A stretch of 64,000 bases of DNA from Clostridiales bacterium (GTDB lineage: Bacteria > Bacillota > Clostridia > TANB77 > CAG-508). Position 1 is the first letter of the stretch, and each line of letters starts with the position of its first letter. This document shows positions 26,150 to 35,508 of this stretch, in pieces. The notes beneath the pieces are model-generated. The model did no database searches and was not told the origin of the DNA. It saw only the letters and a list, made by a program, of their open reading frames with translations. The DNA lies in contig DXVF01000002.1 in assembly GCA_019417465.1 (NCBI GenBank), forward strand, positions 62,001 to 126,000, given 5' to 3'. Position numbers and translations under genes: made by a program.

Positions 26150-28909
26150 CTATTCATCTTTAATCGTATTAATCTTAAATAACTTAAACAATTCAACAAT
26201 AACAAGTGGTGCAAAAACAAGTAGAATAATTTCTACTATATTACCAATTGGTAGTACTGGAATACTAAATATATGTCTTAAACTTGGTACTAATAGTATT
26301 ACAAGCATTAAAGCAGCTGATACTCCTATTGCAAGAACTAATTTACTATTATTAAATACTTTTGTTTTAAATATAGATTTTTTATTATTTCTAATATTAA
26401 ATACATGCACTAATTCTGACAATGCAAGTACAGTAAATGCCATTGTCTGACCAATTTCTACTTTTACTTCTTCATTTGATAATCTAACTCCTTGATCATT
26501 ATATACTTCTGGTAAACTATTATCTGGTGTTGCAAGCCCTATTACAAATGCTGCAAGTGTTATTAAACCTATCATAATACCTTGATATACAATTCTCCAT
26601 GTCATATCTTTTGTAAATATACCTTTTCCAGGTTTTAAAGGTTTTCTTTTCATTATATCTTTTTCAGCTGGATCTACTGCTAGTGCTAATGCTGGCAGAG
26701 AATCTGTTACTAAATTTACCCATAAAATATGAATTGGAAGTAGAGGCTCTATTAATTTTACATCTATTCCAAAAATTTGACTTAATAGTGGTGTTATTAG
26801 GATAGCAACAAATAATACTATAATTTCACCAACATTACTTGAAAGTAAAAATTGAATTGCCTTTAATATATTATCATAAATACGTCTTCCTTCTTCTACT
26901 GCAGATACAACTGTTGCAAAATTATCATCTGTTAATATAACATCTGCCGCTTCTTTTGCAACATCTGTTCCGACCATTCCCATTGCACAACCAATATCAG
27001 CTGTTTTTAAAGCTGGTGCATCATTTACGCCATCCCCTGTCATGCTAACTATTTCTCCATTTGCTTGCCAAGCTTTAACTATTCTTACTTTATGTTCTGG
27101 TGACACTCTTGCATAAACAGAATATTTTCTAATATTTTTAGTTAGATCTTCGTCAGACATTTCTTCTAATTCTGCTCCAGTAATTGCTTCTGATTCATCT
27201 TCTAATATTCCTAAAGTTTTAGCTATTGCTGTTGCTGTTATTTTATGATCACCTGTTATCATTACTGTTTTTATTCCTGCTGTTTTACATTTTTCCACAG
27301 CAAGCTTTGCTTCTTCTCTTGGTGGATCTATCATTCCTACCATACCAATGTAAATCAAATCAGATTCCATATTTTTAACTTCTTCTTCAGATGGCATATG
27401 ATCTAATTCTTTGTATCCCATTGCAAGTACTCTTAAAGCATTTTTAGCCATTTCTTCATTATATTTATATATTGTAAGTTTATATGAATCTAAATCACTT
27501 TTTAATTCATTATTTAAAATATATTTATTACATCTTTTTAATAATTCGTCTACTCCACCTTTTGTATACACTATATATTTATCATTTAACTTATGAATTG
27601 TTGTCATTAATTTTCTATCTGAATCAAATGGAATTTCTGTTACTCTTGGAAGCATTTCGAACAATTCTGGTTTAAATTCTAGAGCAAATCCCATATCTAC
27701 CAAAGCTGTTTCTGTTGGATCTCCTGTTAATTCGTTATCTTTTCCAACTTTTGTGTCATTACATAACATACTAACATATACAAGTTTTTCTAAGTCGTCT
27801 TTTATTTCTTCTTGTTTTATATCTTCTATATTAACTAATTTTCCATCATAAAATACTTTCTTTACAGTCATTTTATTTTGTGTTAATGTTCCTGTTTTAT
27901 CTGAACAAATTACTGTGCTACTACCCAAAGTTTCTACTGCTGGAAGCTTTTTAACAATAGCATGTTTTTTAACCATTCTTTGTACACCAATTGCAAGAAC
28001 TATTGTAGAAACAGCAGCGAGCCCCTCTGGAATTGCTGCAACTGCTAAACTAACAGCTGTCATAAACATATCTATTGGCTCTTTTCCATAAAGTAAACCT
28101 ATTCCAAAAATAACTGCACAAATTACAAGTGCTACTATTCCTAATGTTTTACCTAATTTATTTAATTTAGTTTGAAGAGGAGTCTCGGATTTTACAGTAT
28201 CATTAATAATTCCTGCAATTTTACCAACTTCTGTATTCATACCAGTTTCTACAACTATTCCTTTTCCTCTACCATAAGTAATAAGGCTTGAAGAAAATAG
28301 CATATTAACTCTATCTCCAATTCCAACTTTTTCATCTTTTATTACTTCTTGATTTTTTTCTACTGGTACAGATTCACCTGTTAATGATGATTCTTGTGAT
28401 TTTAAGTTAGCTGATTCTATGATTCTTAAATCTGCTGGAACAAAATCCCCTGTATCTAATATTACAATATCTCCTGGTACTAATTCTTTAGAAGGTACAA
28501 CTACTAAAGTGCCATTTCTCATAACTTTTGCTGAATGACTACTTAATTTTTGAAGTGCTTCTAACGATTTTTCTGCTTTTGCTTCTTGTGCTACACCTAT
28601 AATTGCATTAACTATAACTACAATTAAAATTATTATGGAATCTGTAATTCCTTCTCCTTCCATATAACCAACAACTCCAGATACAATTGCTGCTATAATT
28701 AGGACAATTATCATAAAATCTTTAAATTGTTCTAAAAATTTTATAAATAAACTTTTCTTTTTTTGAGCTTTTAATTCATTTGTTCCATATTTTTCTCTTT
28801 GTCTTATTACCTCTTCATCTGTAAGCCCTTTTTCTAAATCTGTCGTTAGTTCGTTTTTTACTTCTTCTACACTTTTACTAAACCAATTTTTTTCCAATAT
28901 TTTTCTCAT
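26150..28909 (-). CDS. P2-type cation-transporting ATPase (Ca2+/Mn2+ type)
   Basis: 919 aa, full length. Order of motifs: cation ATPase N-terminal domain (WFSKSVEEVKNEL), SLTGESVPVEK in the actuator domain, VAAIPEGLAAVSTI in M4 (the PEGL ion-binding kink of Ca2+ pumps), phosphorylation site CSDKTGTLTQNKM, KGGVDELLKRC, MITGDHKITA and SMTGDGVNDAPALK, then the C-terminal cation domain with about six helices (VTDSLPALALAVDP). It belongs to the SERCA/PMR1-like bacterial group that exports calcium or manganese. The leader carries a yybP-ykoY-type riboswitch, so manganese export is the likeliest role. No in-frame CGG in 919 codons. Confidence 0.94.
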   Translation of the reverse strand: MRKILEKNWFSKSVEEVKNELTTDLEKGLTDEEVIRQREKYGTNELKAQKKKSLFIKFLEQFKDFMIIVLIIAAIVSGVVGYMEGEGITDSIIILIVVIVNAIIGVAQEAKAEKSLEALQKLSSHSAKVMRNGTLVVVPSKELVPGDIVILDTGDFVPADLRIIESANLKSQESSLTGESVPVEKNQEVIKDEKVGIGDRVNMLFSSSLITYGRGKGIVVETGMNTEVGKIAGIINDTVKSETPLQTKLNKLGKTLGIVALVICAVIFGIGLLYGKEPIDMFMTAVSLAVAAIPEGLAAVSTIVLAIGVQRMVKKHAIVKKLPAVETLGSSTVICSDKTGTLTQNKMTVKKVFYDGKLVNIEDIKQEEIKDDLEKLVYVSMLCNDTKVGKDNELTGDPTETALVDMGFALEFKPELFEMLPRVTEIPFDSDRKLMTTIHKLNDKYIVYTKGGVDELLKRCNKYILNNELKSDLDSYKLTIYKYNEEMAKNALRVLAMGYKELDHMPSEEEVKNMESDLIYIGMVGMIDPPREEAKLAVEKCKTAGIKTVMITGDHKITATAIAKTLGILEDESEAITGAELEEMSDEDLTKNIRKYSVYARVSPEHKVRIVKAWQANGEIVSMTGDGVNDAPALKTADIGCAMGMVGTDVAKEAADVILTDDNFATVVSAVEEGRRIYDNILKAIQFLLSSNVGEIIVLFVAILITPLLSQIFGIDVKLIEPLLPIHILWVNLVTDSLPALALAVDPAEKDIMKRKPLKPGKGIFTKDMTWRIVYQGIMIGLITLAAFVIGLATPDNSLPEVYNDQGVRLSNEEVKVEIGQTMAFTVLALSELVHVFNIRNNKKSIFKTKVFNNSKLVLAIGVSAALMLVILLVPSLRHIFSIPVLPIGNIVEIILLVFAPLVIVELFKLFKINTIKDE

Positions 28910-28929
28910 CCTTTCTATTATATAAAAAT

Positions 28930-28990
28930 AAGACTCTTAAAGAACTTATTATATTTCTTACTCCATATAATACTTTCTTTAAAAGTCTTG
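28930..28990 (-). terminator. Riboswitch-controlled terminator of the ATPase leader
   Basis: On the minus strand AAGACTTTTAAAGAA pairs with TTCTTTAAGAGTCTT, followed by ATTTTTATA, ending about 20 bases before the ATG. The 5' arm overlaps the last conserved strand of the riboswitch aptamer (GCAAGACTTTT), so aptamer and terminator exclude each other. Ligand binding should favour read-through. Confidence 0.8.
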
Positions 28991-29067
28991 CTTCCTTAGT
29001 TTATAAGGTTACTAACCAGATAATAATTCGAGATTGTTGATTAGCACTTTTTAAGCTACTCCCTTTT
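28983..29067 (-). ncRNA. yybP-ykoY family manganese riboswitch aptamer
   Basis: The minus strand reads AAAGGGAGTAGC at 29067-29056 and GCAAGACTTTT at about 28992-28982, the two conserved ends of this family (GGGGAGUAG and GCAAGACC-UUU). Between them are two pairing legs. The family senses Mn2+ and often controls P-type ATPases that export it (for example yoaB in Lactococcus), which fits the gene below. Recognised by eye; a covariance search would settle the exact borders. Confidence 0.78.
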
Positions 29068-29177
29068 AAATGTATTTTCATTTTATCACTACTATCTTTG
29101 TTTTGCAACAACTTTTTTCCATTTTTTCTATTTATTATTAAAACTGACTAGTAGCAACATATCGTGACTTACTTAAA

Positions 29178-29356
29178 AGTACATACTAGCCTAGCAATAG
29201 TAATATATTTATAAATTTAAGCTAATCGCCGATGGTACGCACCTAGTCAATTCCTCTTTAAATCTCTGCGTGGTATAAAACTTATTAATAGCAATCACTA
29301 ACACGCTTCAAGATTAGTTTAAATTTATAAATATATTACTATTGGTAGGCGGTAAC
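29178..29356. repeat. Structured intergenic repeat, copy 2 of 3
   Basis: Same ends (AGTACATACTAG ... GCGGTAAC) and core as copy 1. Its 38-bp stem begins CCTAGCAATAGTAATATATT and closes with two non-canonical positions. Outer stem differs from copies 1 and 3 but pairs. It lies between the ATPase leader and hemolysin III. Confidence 0.9.
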
Positions 29357-29397
29357 ATTGTTACTCACCTCAAAAACAATCTGTGATTTATAACATT

Positions 29398-30075
29398 CTA
29401 TATAACATATAAATAAATACACAAAAAATGTAATATACTACCAGCTAATACAAAGAAGTGCCATAAAGAATGCATATATTTCACTTTTTTACCTATTCCA
29501 TATACTATAGCACCAATAGTATATACAATACCACCTATTACTAATAAAATTATTCCATTTATGTTTAATGCTTCACACATTGGCTTAAATGCAAATATAA
29601 TCATCCATCCCATAATAATATAACAAGCCATTGATATTTTTTTATATTTTTCTAAATTAAGAGAATTCAACACTATGCCAATTATTGTTGTAGCTAATAT
29701 AATAGAAAAAATGACCCAACCTATTGTTCCATTTAGTGTCACTAGTGTAAATGGTGTATATGTTCCAAATATAAGCAAAAATATACTACAGTGGTCAAAT
29801 ATTCTAAATACCCTTTTGGCTCCAATATTTGGTTTAAAACTATGATATAAAGTCGAAATTAAATACAAAATAATTAAAGTACTTCCATATAAACATGAAC
29901 TTACAACTGCATATGGATTATGATGAATCGCAGATTTTACTGTGCAAAGAACAAGTGCAGCAATTCCAAGTCCAGCGCCAATTCCATGTGATATTGCACT
30001 AATCAATTCTTCTCCTAATGTATATTTAGGAATTTTTATAATTCTTTTTTCCACTTCTATACTTTCTCCTTGCAT
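29398..30075 (-). CDS. Hemolysin III / PAQR-family membrane protein
   Basis: 225 aa with seven hydrophobic helices. Conserved polar residues of the family: ELISAISHGIGAGLG, STLYHSFK, FDHCSIFLLIFGTYTPF and HSLWHFFVLAGSILHF, with the Ser and His residues thought to bind zinc. Relatives are called hemolysin III (YqfA, TrhA) and affect membrane fluidity rather than causing haemolysis. Single gene, flanked by repeat copies 2 and 3. Confidence 0.92.
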   Translation of the reverse strand: MQGESIEVEKRIIKIPKYTLGEELISAISHGIGAGLGIAALVLCTVKSAIHHNPYAVVSSCLYGSTLIILYLISTLYHSFKPNIGAKRVFRIFDHCSIFLLIFGTYTPFTLVTLNGTIGWVIFSIILATTIIGIVLNSLNLEKYKKISMACYIIMGWMIIFAFKPMCEALNINGIILLVIGGIVYTIGAIVYGIGKKVKYMHSLWHFFVLAGSILHFLCIYLYVI

Positions 30076-30190
30076 ATGTATTCACCTCTTTTTATTTTAT
30101 TATCCCCATTATTTTCCAGTTTATACAGAGATACATTAACAAATTTATGTAGATTTCAAAAAAATTTATTACTATCCAATCTAATTTAAT

Positions 30191-30369
30191 AGCACATACT
30201 AGCCTCACAAAGGTTACTATATTTATAAATTTAAACCAATCGCCGATGGCATGCACTATCTTATTTTTCTACATAAACTGCGTGGTATAAAAGTAATTAC
30301 TAGCACTCACCCACCACGCTTCAAGATTGGTTTAAATTTATAAATATAGTAACCTTTGTGAGGCGGTAA
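30191..30369. repeat. Structured intergenic repeat, copy 3 of 3
   Basis: Ends AGCACATACTAG and GCGGTAAT. The 39-bp stem is perfect (left arm starts CCTCACAAAGGTTACTATAT). Core as in copies 1 and 2. It fills the 339-base gap between hemolysin III and the RNHCP gene; nothing else is recognisable there. Confidence 0.9.
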
Positions 30370-30414
30370 TATTATCTCTTTAATAAAAACATTGTAAATA
30401 TTAACAATTTATCG

Positions 30415-30723
30415 CTAATGTTTTGCACTAAGTTTTATTATTAAATCCATATCATCATCTTTTGCTGCTTTATTTTTTCTAATCTTACCACATTTTTTAC
30501 ATTTGAAAACAATTACATAGCCTTTTTTAGAATCTATTTCTAGCCCTATTGGTTCTAGCATTCCATGACAAACTTCTGCTCTATCTCCTGGATTTACATC
30601 TACATGTTTAGAATGCAAACAATATGGACAGTGATTCCTGCATGTATATCCTAATTTTGAAACATGTTTACCACAATTTTCACATATAAATTCTTCATCA
30701 ATTTTTGTAAAATTACTTAACAT
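30415..30723 (-). CDS. RNHCP domain protein
   Basis: 102 aa. Zinc-ribbon-like arrangement: EEFICENCGKHVSKLG, then the name-giving CRNHCPYCLHSKHVDVNPGD, RAEVCHGMLEPIG and VFKCKKCGKIRKNKA. Eight cysteines suggest two metal sites. The RNHCP family is small and uncharacterised; binding of nucleic acid is a guess from the zinc ribbons. It follows the kinase fusion gene with a 12-base gap and is probably co-transcribed with it. Confidence 0.88.
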   Translation of the reverse strand: MLSNFTKIDEEFICENCGKHVSKLGYTCRNHCPYCLHSKHVDVNPGDRAEVCHGMLEPIGLEIDSKKGYVIVFKCKKCGKIRKNKAAKDDDMDLIIKLSAKH

Positions 30724-30735
30724 TTTCTTTTCCTT

Positions 30736-32376
30736 TCAATCTTCAAAAATACTTCCACCAATAAATTCTCTAAGCAAAGAATTTATTGGTACATATTCAC
30801 CTGGTATTGATTCAAAATATCCAAGCATTCTATATAACCTTTTAGCTTCTGAAAATTCTGGATGCGAATTATCTATTTCTTCTAGTAATGGCATAGCATA
30901 ATCCTTTAAAACTGCAAGTTCATATATTAAAGAAGAATTAAACATACTATCTGCTTCTTCTTGATATGGGAAAATATTTCTTTCTTCACCACGATTTACA
31001 GAATTCCACATTTTTAGAGTATGAAGTGCTGAATAACTTCTAAACTGATTATCTCTTACAATTCTTCTTATTAATCTTGTATCTGTAGTAGAAATTCTAT
31101 TGTAATAATCAATGTTCAAAACTGTCAAAGCACTAATATATACTTTATATTTTTGTTCTTTTGGTATTAATGGAGTAAGTTTATCATTTAGACAATGGAT
31201 GCCTTCTATTACTAAAATCTGGTCATCATTTAATTTCATTGTATTTCCTTTATACACCTTTGTTCCATGTTCAAAATCAAATGTTGGAACTTCAATTTCT
31301 TCTCCTCTTAATAATCTAAGTATATGATTATTAAATAAATTAATGTCAATTGCTTCAAGACATTCAAAATCATAATTTCCAAATTCATCTTTTGGATTAT
31401 CTTTTCTTTCTACAAAATAATTGTCTACAGATATTGTAACAGGTTTTAATCCATTTAACCTTAATTGGAGTCCTAATCTTTTAGCAAAGGTTGTTTTACC
31501 TGAAGATGATGGTCCTGCAATTAATATAAGCTTTACTTTTTCTCTTTTAACAATATCATCTGCTATTTGTGCCATTTTTTTCTCATGAAGAGCCTCATCT
31601 AATAAAATATAATCTTTTATTTTATTTTCTTTTACAATTGTATTTAATTTGTATAATGTATGTACATTCAAAGTTTTATGAACATCTTCATAATCATCGA
31701 GTGTTGCTAGTAATTTTTTATTTTCCCTAAATTCTGGTAATCTATCTGGTGCATTTCTACTTGGATAACGTACTAAAAATCTACCATCATATTCTTGAAT
31801 TTCGTATATATCAACAATTCCAGTAGATATTGGCATAACTCCATAAAAATAATTATAGTAATCTTCACAATAGTATAGCATAATTTCTTTTTTATTTTTT
31901 ACATCTAATTGTAATCTACCTTTTAAAGTATTGTTCTTTCGATAAAAATCTTCTGCCTCTTCAATTGTCATTGCTACTTTTGTAATAGGAGCATCTCTTT
32001 TTATAATTTCTTTTACTTTTTTATCTACTTTGTCTATCATCTCTTTTGTAACTTGCATGTTTGCTACTTCACAAAGTATGCTATTTGATAATTGAAAATT
32101 AATAGTAAGAAGTGCATCTGGATAAGTTTCATAAAAAGCTTTTCCTATTACATAAATTAAACCTCTCCTATAAATTCTCATTCCATCTCTATTTGTAAGG
32201 TCTATTAATTCTATCTTTCCATCTGAATTTATTTCATAATCAAGTGATTTAACTTCATTGTTAAAACGGCAAGCTATCACTTTATTTTTTGATTTTGCTA
32301 TTTCATCTTTTAATAAATCTATTACTTTTGTTCCTTTTTTTACATCGATTATATGTTCTTCATATATAATTTGCAT
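30736..32376 (-). CDS. TGS domain-uridine kinase fusion (nucleoside kinase)
   Basis: 546 aa. Residues 1-60 look like a TGS domain and about 60-230 resemble the second additional domain of threonyl-tRNA synthetase. From about 285 there is a uridine kinase/phosphoribulokinase domain: LILIAGPSSSGKTTFAKRLG (P-loop), TISVDNYFVERKD, DFECLEAIDINLF, VPTFDFEHGTK and LVIEGIHCLND. This fusion is common in Clostridia and annotated as nucleoside or uridine kinase; the meaning of the tRNA-synthetase-like part is not known. No in-frame CGG. Confidence 0.9.
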   Translation of the reverse strand: MQIIYEEHIIDVKKGTKVIDLLKDEIAKSKNKVIACRFNNEVKSLDYEINSDGKIELIDLTNRDGMRIYRRGLIYVIGKAFYETYPDALLTINFQLSNSILCEVANMQVTKEMIDKVDKKVKEIIKRDAPITKVAMTIEEAEDFYRKNNTLKGRLQLDVKNKKEIMLYYCEDYYNYFYGVMPISTGIVDIYEIQEYDGRFLVRYPSRNAPDRLPEFRENKKLLATLDDYEDVHKTLNVHTLYKLNTIVKENKIKDYILLDEALHEKKMAQIADDIVKREKVKLILIAGPSSSGKTTFAKRLGLQLRLNGLKPVTISVDNYFVERKDNPKDEFGNYDFECLEAIDINLFNNHILRLLRGEEIEVPTFDFEHGTKVYKGNTMKLNDDQILVIEGIHCLNDKLTPLIPKEQKYKVYISALTVLNIDYYNRISTTDTRLIRRIVRDNQFRSYSALHTLKMWNSVNRGEERNIFPYQEEADSMFNSSLIYELAVLKDYAMPLLEEIDNSHPEFSEAKRLYRMLGYFESIPGEYVPINSLLREFIGGSIFED

Positions 32377-32484
32377 AAAGCTTTCCTCCTCATTTGTCTT
32401 GATAGCTATTTTATAACTTTATTTATCTTTAGTCAAGATTATTTAATTCTTTCTATAGTAGAATAGTACTAAGTTTAAAAGTTA

Positions 32485-32511
32485 TGCATCATATAAAAAT
32501 GTTACATATTT
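32485..32511 (+). promoter_or_regulatory. Possible sigma-G/F forespore promoter of sspH
   Basis: TGCATC at 32485-32490 and CATATTT at 32505-32511 with a 14-base spacer resemble forespore sigma factor elements, which would fit a spore protein gene. The match is imperfect and the spacing is at the short end. Confidence 0.3.
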
Positions 32512-32567
32512 TTCCTTTAGCTTGTATATACTATTTATTAATATGATAATTATTGGAGGTATATTAT

Positions 32568-32738
32568 ATGAATAGTGAAAGAATTATTGAGATTTTAAGA
32601 AATAAAGAATTACATGATGTATATTACAATGAGCGTCCTGTTTGGATTCAGGAAGTAGATAATAATGTTGCTAAAGTAGGATTTATAGATCATGATGAAG
32701 AAAAAGATGTTTATATAGAAGATTTGTATGAAGAATAA
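32568..32738 (+). CDS. sspH: H-type small acid-soluble spore protein
   Basis: 56 aa from ATG 32568 (MNSERIIEILRN), with GGAGG eight bases upstream. The core RPVWIQEVD, followed by a short acidic stretch and a terminal EDLYEE, matches the SspH family of minor small acid-soluble spore proteins. These are made in the forespore and bind spore DNA or fill the core. An upstream in-frame ATG at 32553 would bypass the binding site. Its presence supports an endospore-forming host. Confidence 0.85.
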   Translation: MNSERIIEILRNKELHDVYYNERPVWIQEVDNNVAKVGFIDHDEEKDVYIEDLYEE

Positions 32739-32747
32739 TTTATAAAT

Positions 32748-32783
32748 GAAACCGGGAAATCTATAAAATAAATTTCCCGGTTC
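32748..32783 (+). terminator. Terminator of sspH
   Basis: AACCGGGAAAT and ATTTCCCGGTT form a hairpin right after the stop codon. The U-run is weak. Confidence 0.7.
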
Positions 32784-32892
32784 ATTAAACATCTCTAATT
32801 TCATTTTTTCTACATTATCTTCAATTTTATTTATTGTCCCATCCGCATTTTATTATATTATGTTTATTTTAATATCATCAAGTCAAGAATTT

Positions 32893-35506
32893 TTAACTCA
32901 TCTTCTCTTTAATTTTCATTAATGTATTTAAAGCTTCTATTGGTGTTAACCCGATTCAAATCAATTTTATCTATTTCGTGAGCAATTTCAGCTATTTTAT
33001 AATTAAACATATCAAATTGACCAGATACTACCTTTTTGCTTTCTTTTTCTTGAGCTTTTTGACTCATTATACTCTTTCTTTCTAAACTTCTTAATATTTC
33101 ATTTGCTCTTTTAGTTACATTTTGTGGAACTCCAGCAAGACGCGCTACATGAACACCATAACTTTCGTCTGTTCCACCTTTTACGATTTTTCTTAAAAAA
33201 ATGATATCTTCACCTTTTTCTTTTACAGCAATAGAATAATTTTTTACACCTTCTAATGTATCTTCTAATTCTGTTAGTTCATGGTAATGTGTTGCAAACA
33301 ATGTCTTTGCCCCACATTTTTCTTTATCTGCTATATATTCTGCTACTGCCCAAGCAATTGAAAGTCCATCATATGTAGAAGTTCCTCTTCCTATTTCGTC
33401 TAAAATAACTAGACTATTTTTAGTTGCTTCTTTTAAAATTGATGCAACTTCCATCATTTCTACCATAAAAGTACTTTGCCCCATACTTAAATCATCTGAT
33501 GCACCAACTCTTGTAAAGATTTTATCTACAACACCTATTCTAGCATATTCTGCTGGTACAAAGCTTCCAATTTGTGCCATTAGTACTATTAACGCTACTT
33601 GTCTCATATATGTAGATTTACCAGCCATATTAGGACCTGTTATAATTGCTAAACGATTTTCATCTTTATCTAAATATGTATCATTTCCGTACAAAGCTTC
33701 CTGTTGGTAACATTTTTTCTATAACAGGATGACGACCATCTTTTATATCTACTATTCCACCTTCATCTACTATTGGCATACTATAATTAAAGTCTTCTGC
33801 TACTGTCGCGAAAGAGCATAATACATCAAGTGTAGATATAGCTACTGCAGACTTTTGAAGTCTTTGTATCTGATTTTCTATTGTTTCTCTTATTATAGTA
33901 AATGCATTATACTCTAACTGCACTACCTTTTCTTCTGATCCAAGTATTTGATTTTCTAAGTTTTTAAGCTCTTCTGTTATATATCTTTCACAATTTGCTA
34001 AAGTTTGCTTTCTTATAAATCTATCTGGTACCCCGAGATAAATTTGATTTTGTTACTTCTATAAAATATCCGGAATACCTTATTAAATCCTACTTTTAAA
34101 CCTTTTATTCCTGTTTTTTCTCTTTCCTCAGCCTCTAGTGCTATAATCCAGTTTTTTCCTTCGGTTGTAGCTGTTTTTAATTTATCTATCTCTTCACTAT
34201 ATCCTAATTTTATTAAATCTCCTTCTTTTACTGAAATTGGTGGCTCATCAACAATTGCTTTATCTATAAGTTCATAGATATCTTCTAAAGTATCTAATTC
34301 TTCTTGCAAATCTCTTAAAAGTTTCGAATTTGTTTTACTTAAAATACTTTTTACTTGTGGCAACTGTTTTGCAGAATTTTTTAAAGAGATTAAATCTCTT
34401 CCATTAGCACTTCCATAAGCTATTTTAGCTGCTAATCTTTCTATATCATATACTTTTTTTAAGCTTTCTATAACATCACCTCTTAAGATAATGTCTTCTT
34501 TTAATTCTTTTACTGCTTCTAATCTTAAATTTATTTCGTCTACATCTATTAAAGGATCATTAATCCATCTTCTTAAAAGTCTCCCTCCCATAGATGTTGA
34601 TGTTTTATCTAATACCCAAAGAAGAGTTCCTTTTTTAGATTTATCTCTCATTTTTTCTGTTAATTCTAGATTTCTCCTTGCATTTATGTCTAATGCCATA
34701 TATTTTGTAGTTCTATAAATAATAATTTTATTTATATGGTCAAGTTTTGTTTTTTGTGTCTCTTTTAAATATGTAAGTAAAGCATTTATAGGTAATACGG
34801 ATAAATTGTCTTTTATGTTTTCTAACTTAGATCCATTATCATCTAAAATTGTATACTCCATTTTTAAATTTTGTATGTCATCTGAAAAATAATTTTCATT
34901 TTCTCTAGAAATATAAACATCAAATCTTTCTTTTATTTTGTTAATTTCATCTGTTGAAGAATACATCATTTCATTTACAACAATTTCTGCAGGTGAATAT
35001 CTTGAAATTTCGTCTAATAATTTTGCAAAATTATTAGTACTTTTAATTTCTGCTCCATAAAAATCTCCTGTAGATATATCGCAAACTGCTATTCCAAAAA
35101 ATATACCAGTTTTAAATATAGACATTATATAGTTATTTTTCTTTTCTTCTAGTAAATTAGATTCCATTACAGTTCCTGGTGTTACAACTCTTATAACATC
35201 TCTTTTTACTATTCCTTTTGCTTGTTTTGGGTCTTCTAATTGTTCACATATAGCTACTTTATAACCTTTTGCTATAAGTTTTGCAATGTAATTTTCTGCT
35301 GCATGAAATGGAATTCCACACATTGGAGCTCTTTCTTCCTTACCGCAATCTTTTCCTGTTAAAGTAAGCTCTAGTTCTCTTGATGTTGTAATTGCATCTT
35401 CAAAAAACATTTCATAAAAATCGCCTAAACGATAAAACAAAATGCAATCTTTATATTTATTTTTTGTATCTAAATAATGTTGCATCATTGGTGAATATTC
35501 TGCCAT
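32893..35506 (-). CDS. mutS: DNA mismatch repair protein MutS, read through four +1 frameshifts at CGG
   Basis: 869 aa after four shifts, normal for MutS. N-terminal mismatch-binding domain (MMQHYLDTKNKYKDCILFYRLGDFYEMF with the Phe-x-Glu probe), connector, lever domain (SMGGRLLRRWINDPL), then ATPase domain: IITGPNMAGKSTYMRQ (Walker A), DEIGRGTSTYDG (Walker B) and FATHYHEL. In-frame CGGs at 34070, 34033, 33687 and 32951 each open the next piece: KVFGYFIEVTKSN; SNLSGVPDRFIRKQ; TGSFVGNDTYL; DLNGLTPIEALNTL. The four pieces stay in register through all four shifts and stop at TAA 32893. Without shifting the product would lack the whole ATPase domain. Confidence 0.93.
32951..32953 (-). other. +1 frameshift site 4 (mutS)
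   Basis: In the frame set by site 3: TTG AAT CGG G; skipping C yields NGLTPIEALNTL, the conserved MutS C-terminal motif. Confidence 0.9.
33687..33689 (-). other. +1 frameshift site 3 (mutS)
   Basis: In the frame set by site 2: TTT GTA CGG A; skipping C yields GSFVGNDTYL just before the ATPase domain. Without it TGA follows at once after one more codon. Confidence 0.92.
34033..34035 (-). other. +1 frameshift site 2 (mutS)
   Basis: In the frame set by site 1: TTA TCT CGG G; skipping C yields LSGVPDRFIRKQ. Only 12 codons after site 1. Confidence 0.9.
34070..34072 (-). other. +1 frameshift site 1 (mutS)
   Basis: In-frame GTA TTC CGG A; skipping C yields KVFGYF, the conserved lever/clamp sequence of MutS. 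Confidence 0.92.
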
Positions 35507-35508
35507 AT

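Noticed and set aside
3695..30369. The 178-nt repeats as integron attC sites, CRISPR units or retron RNA
   Set aside because: No GTTRRRY/RYYYAAC core, no integrase, no regular spacing and no reverse transcriptase nearby.
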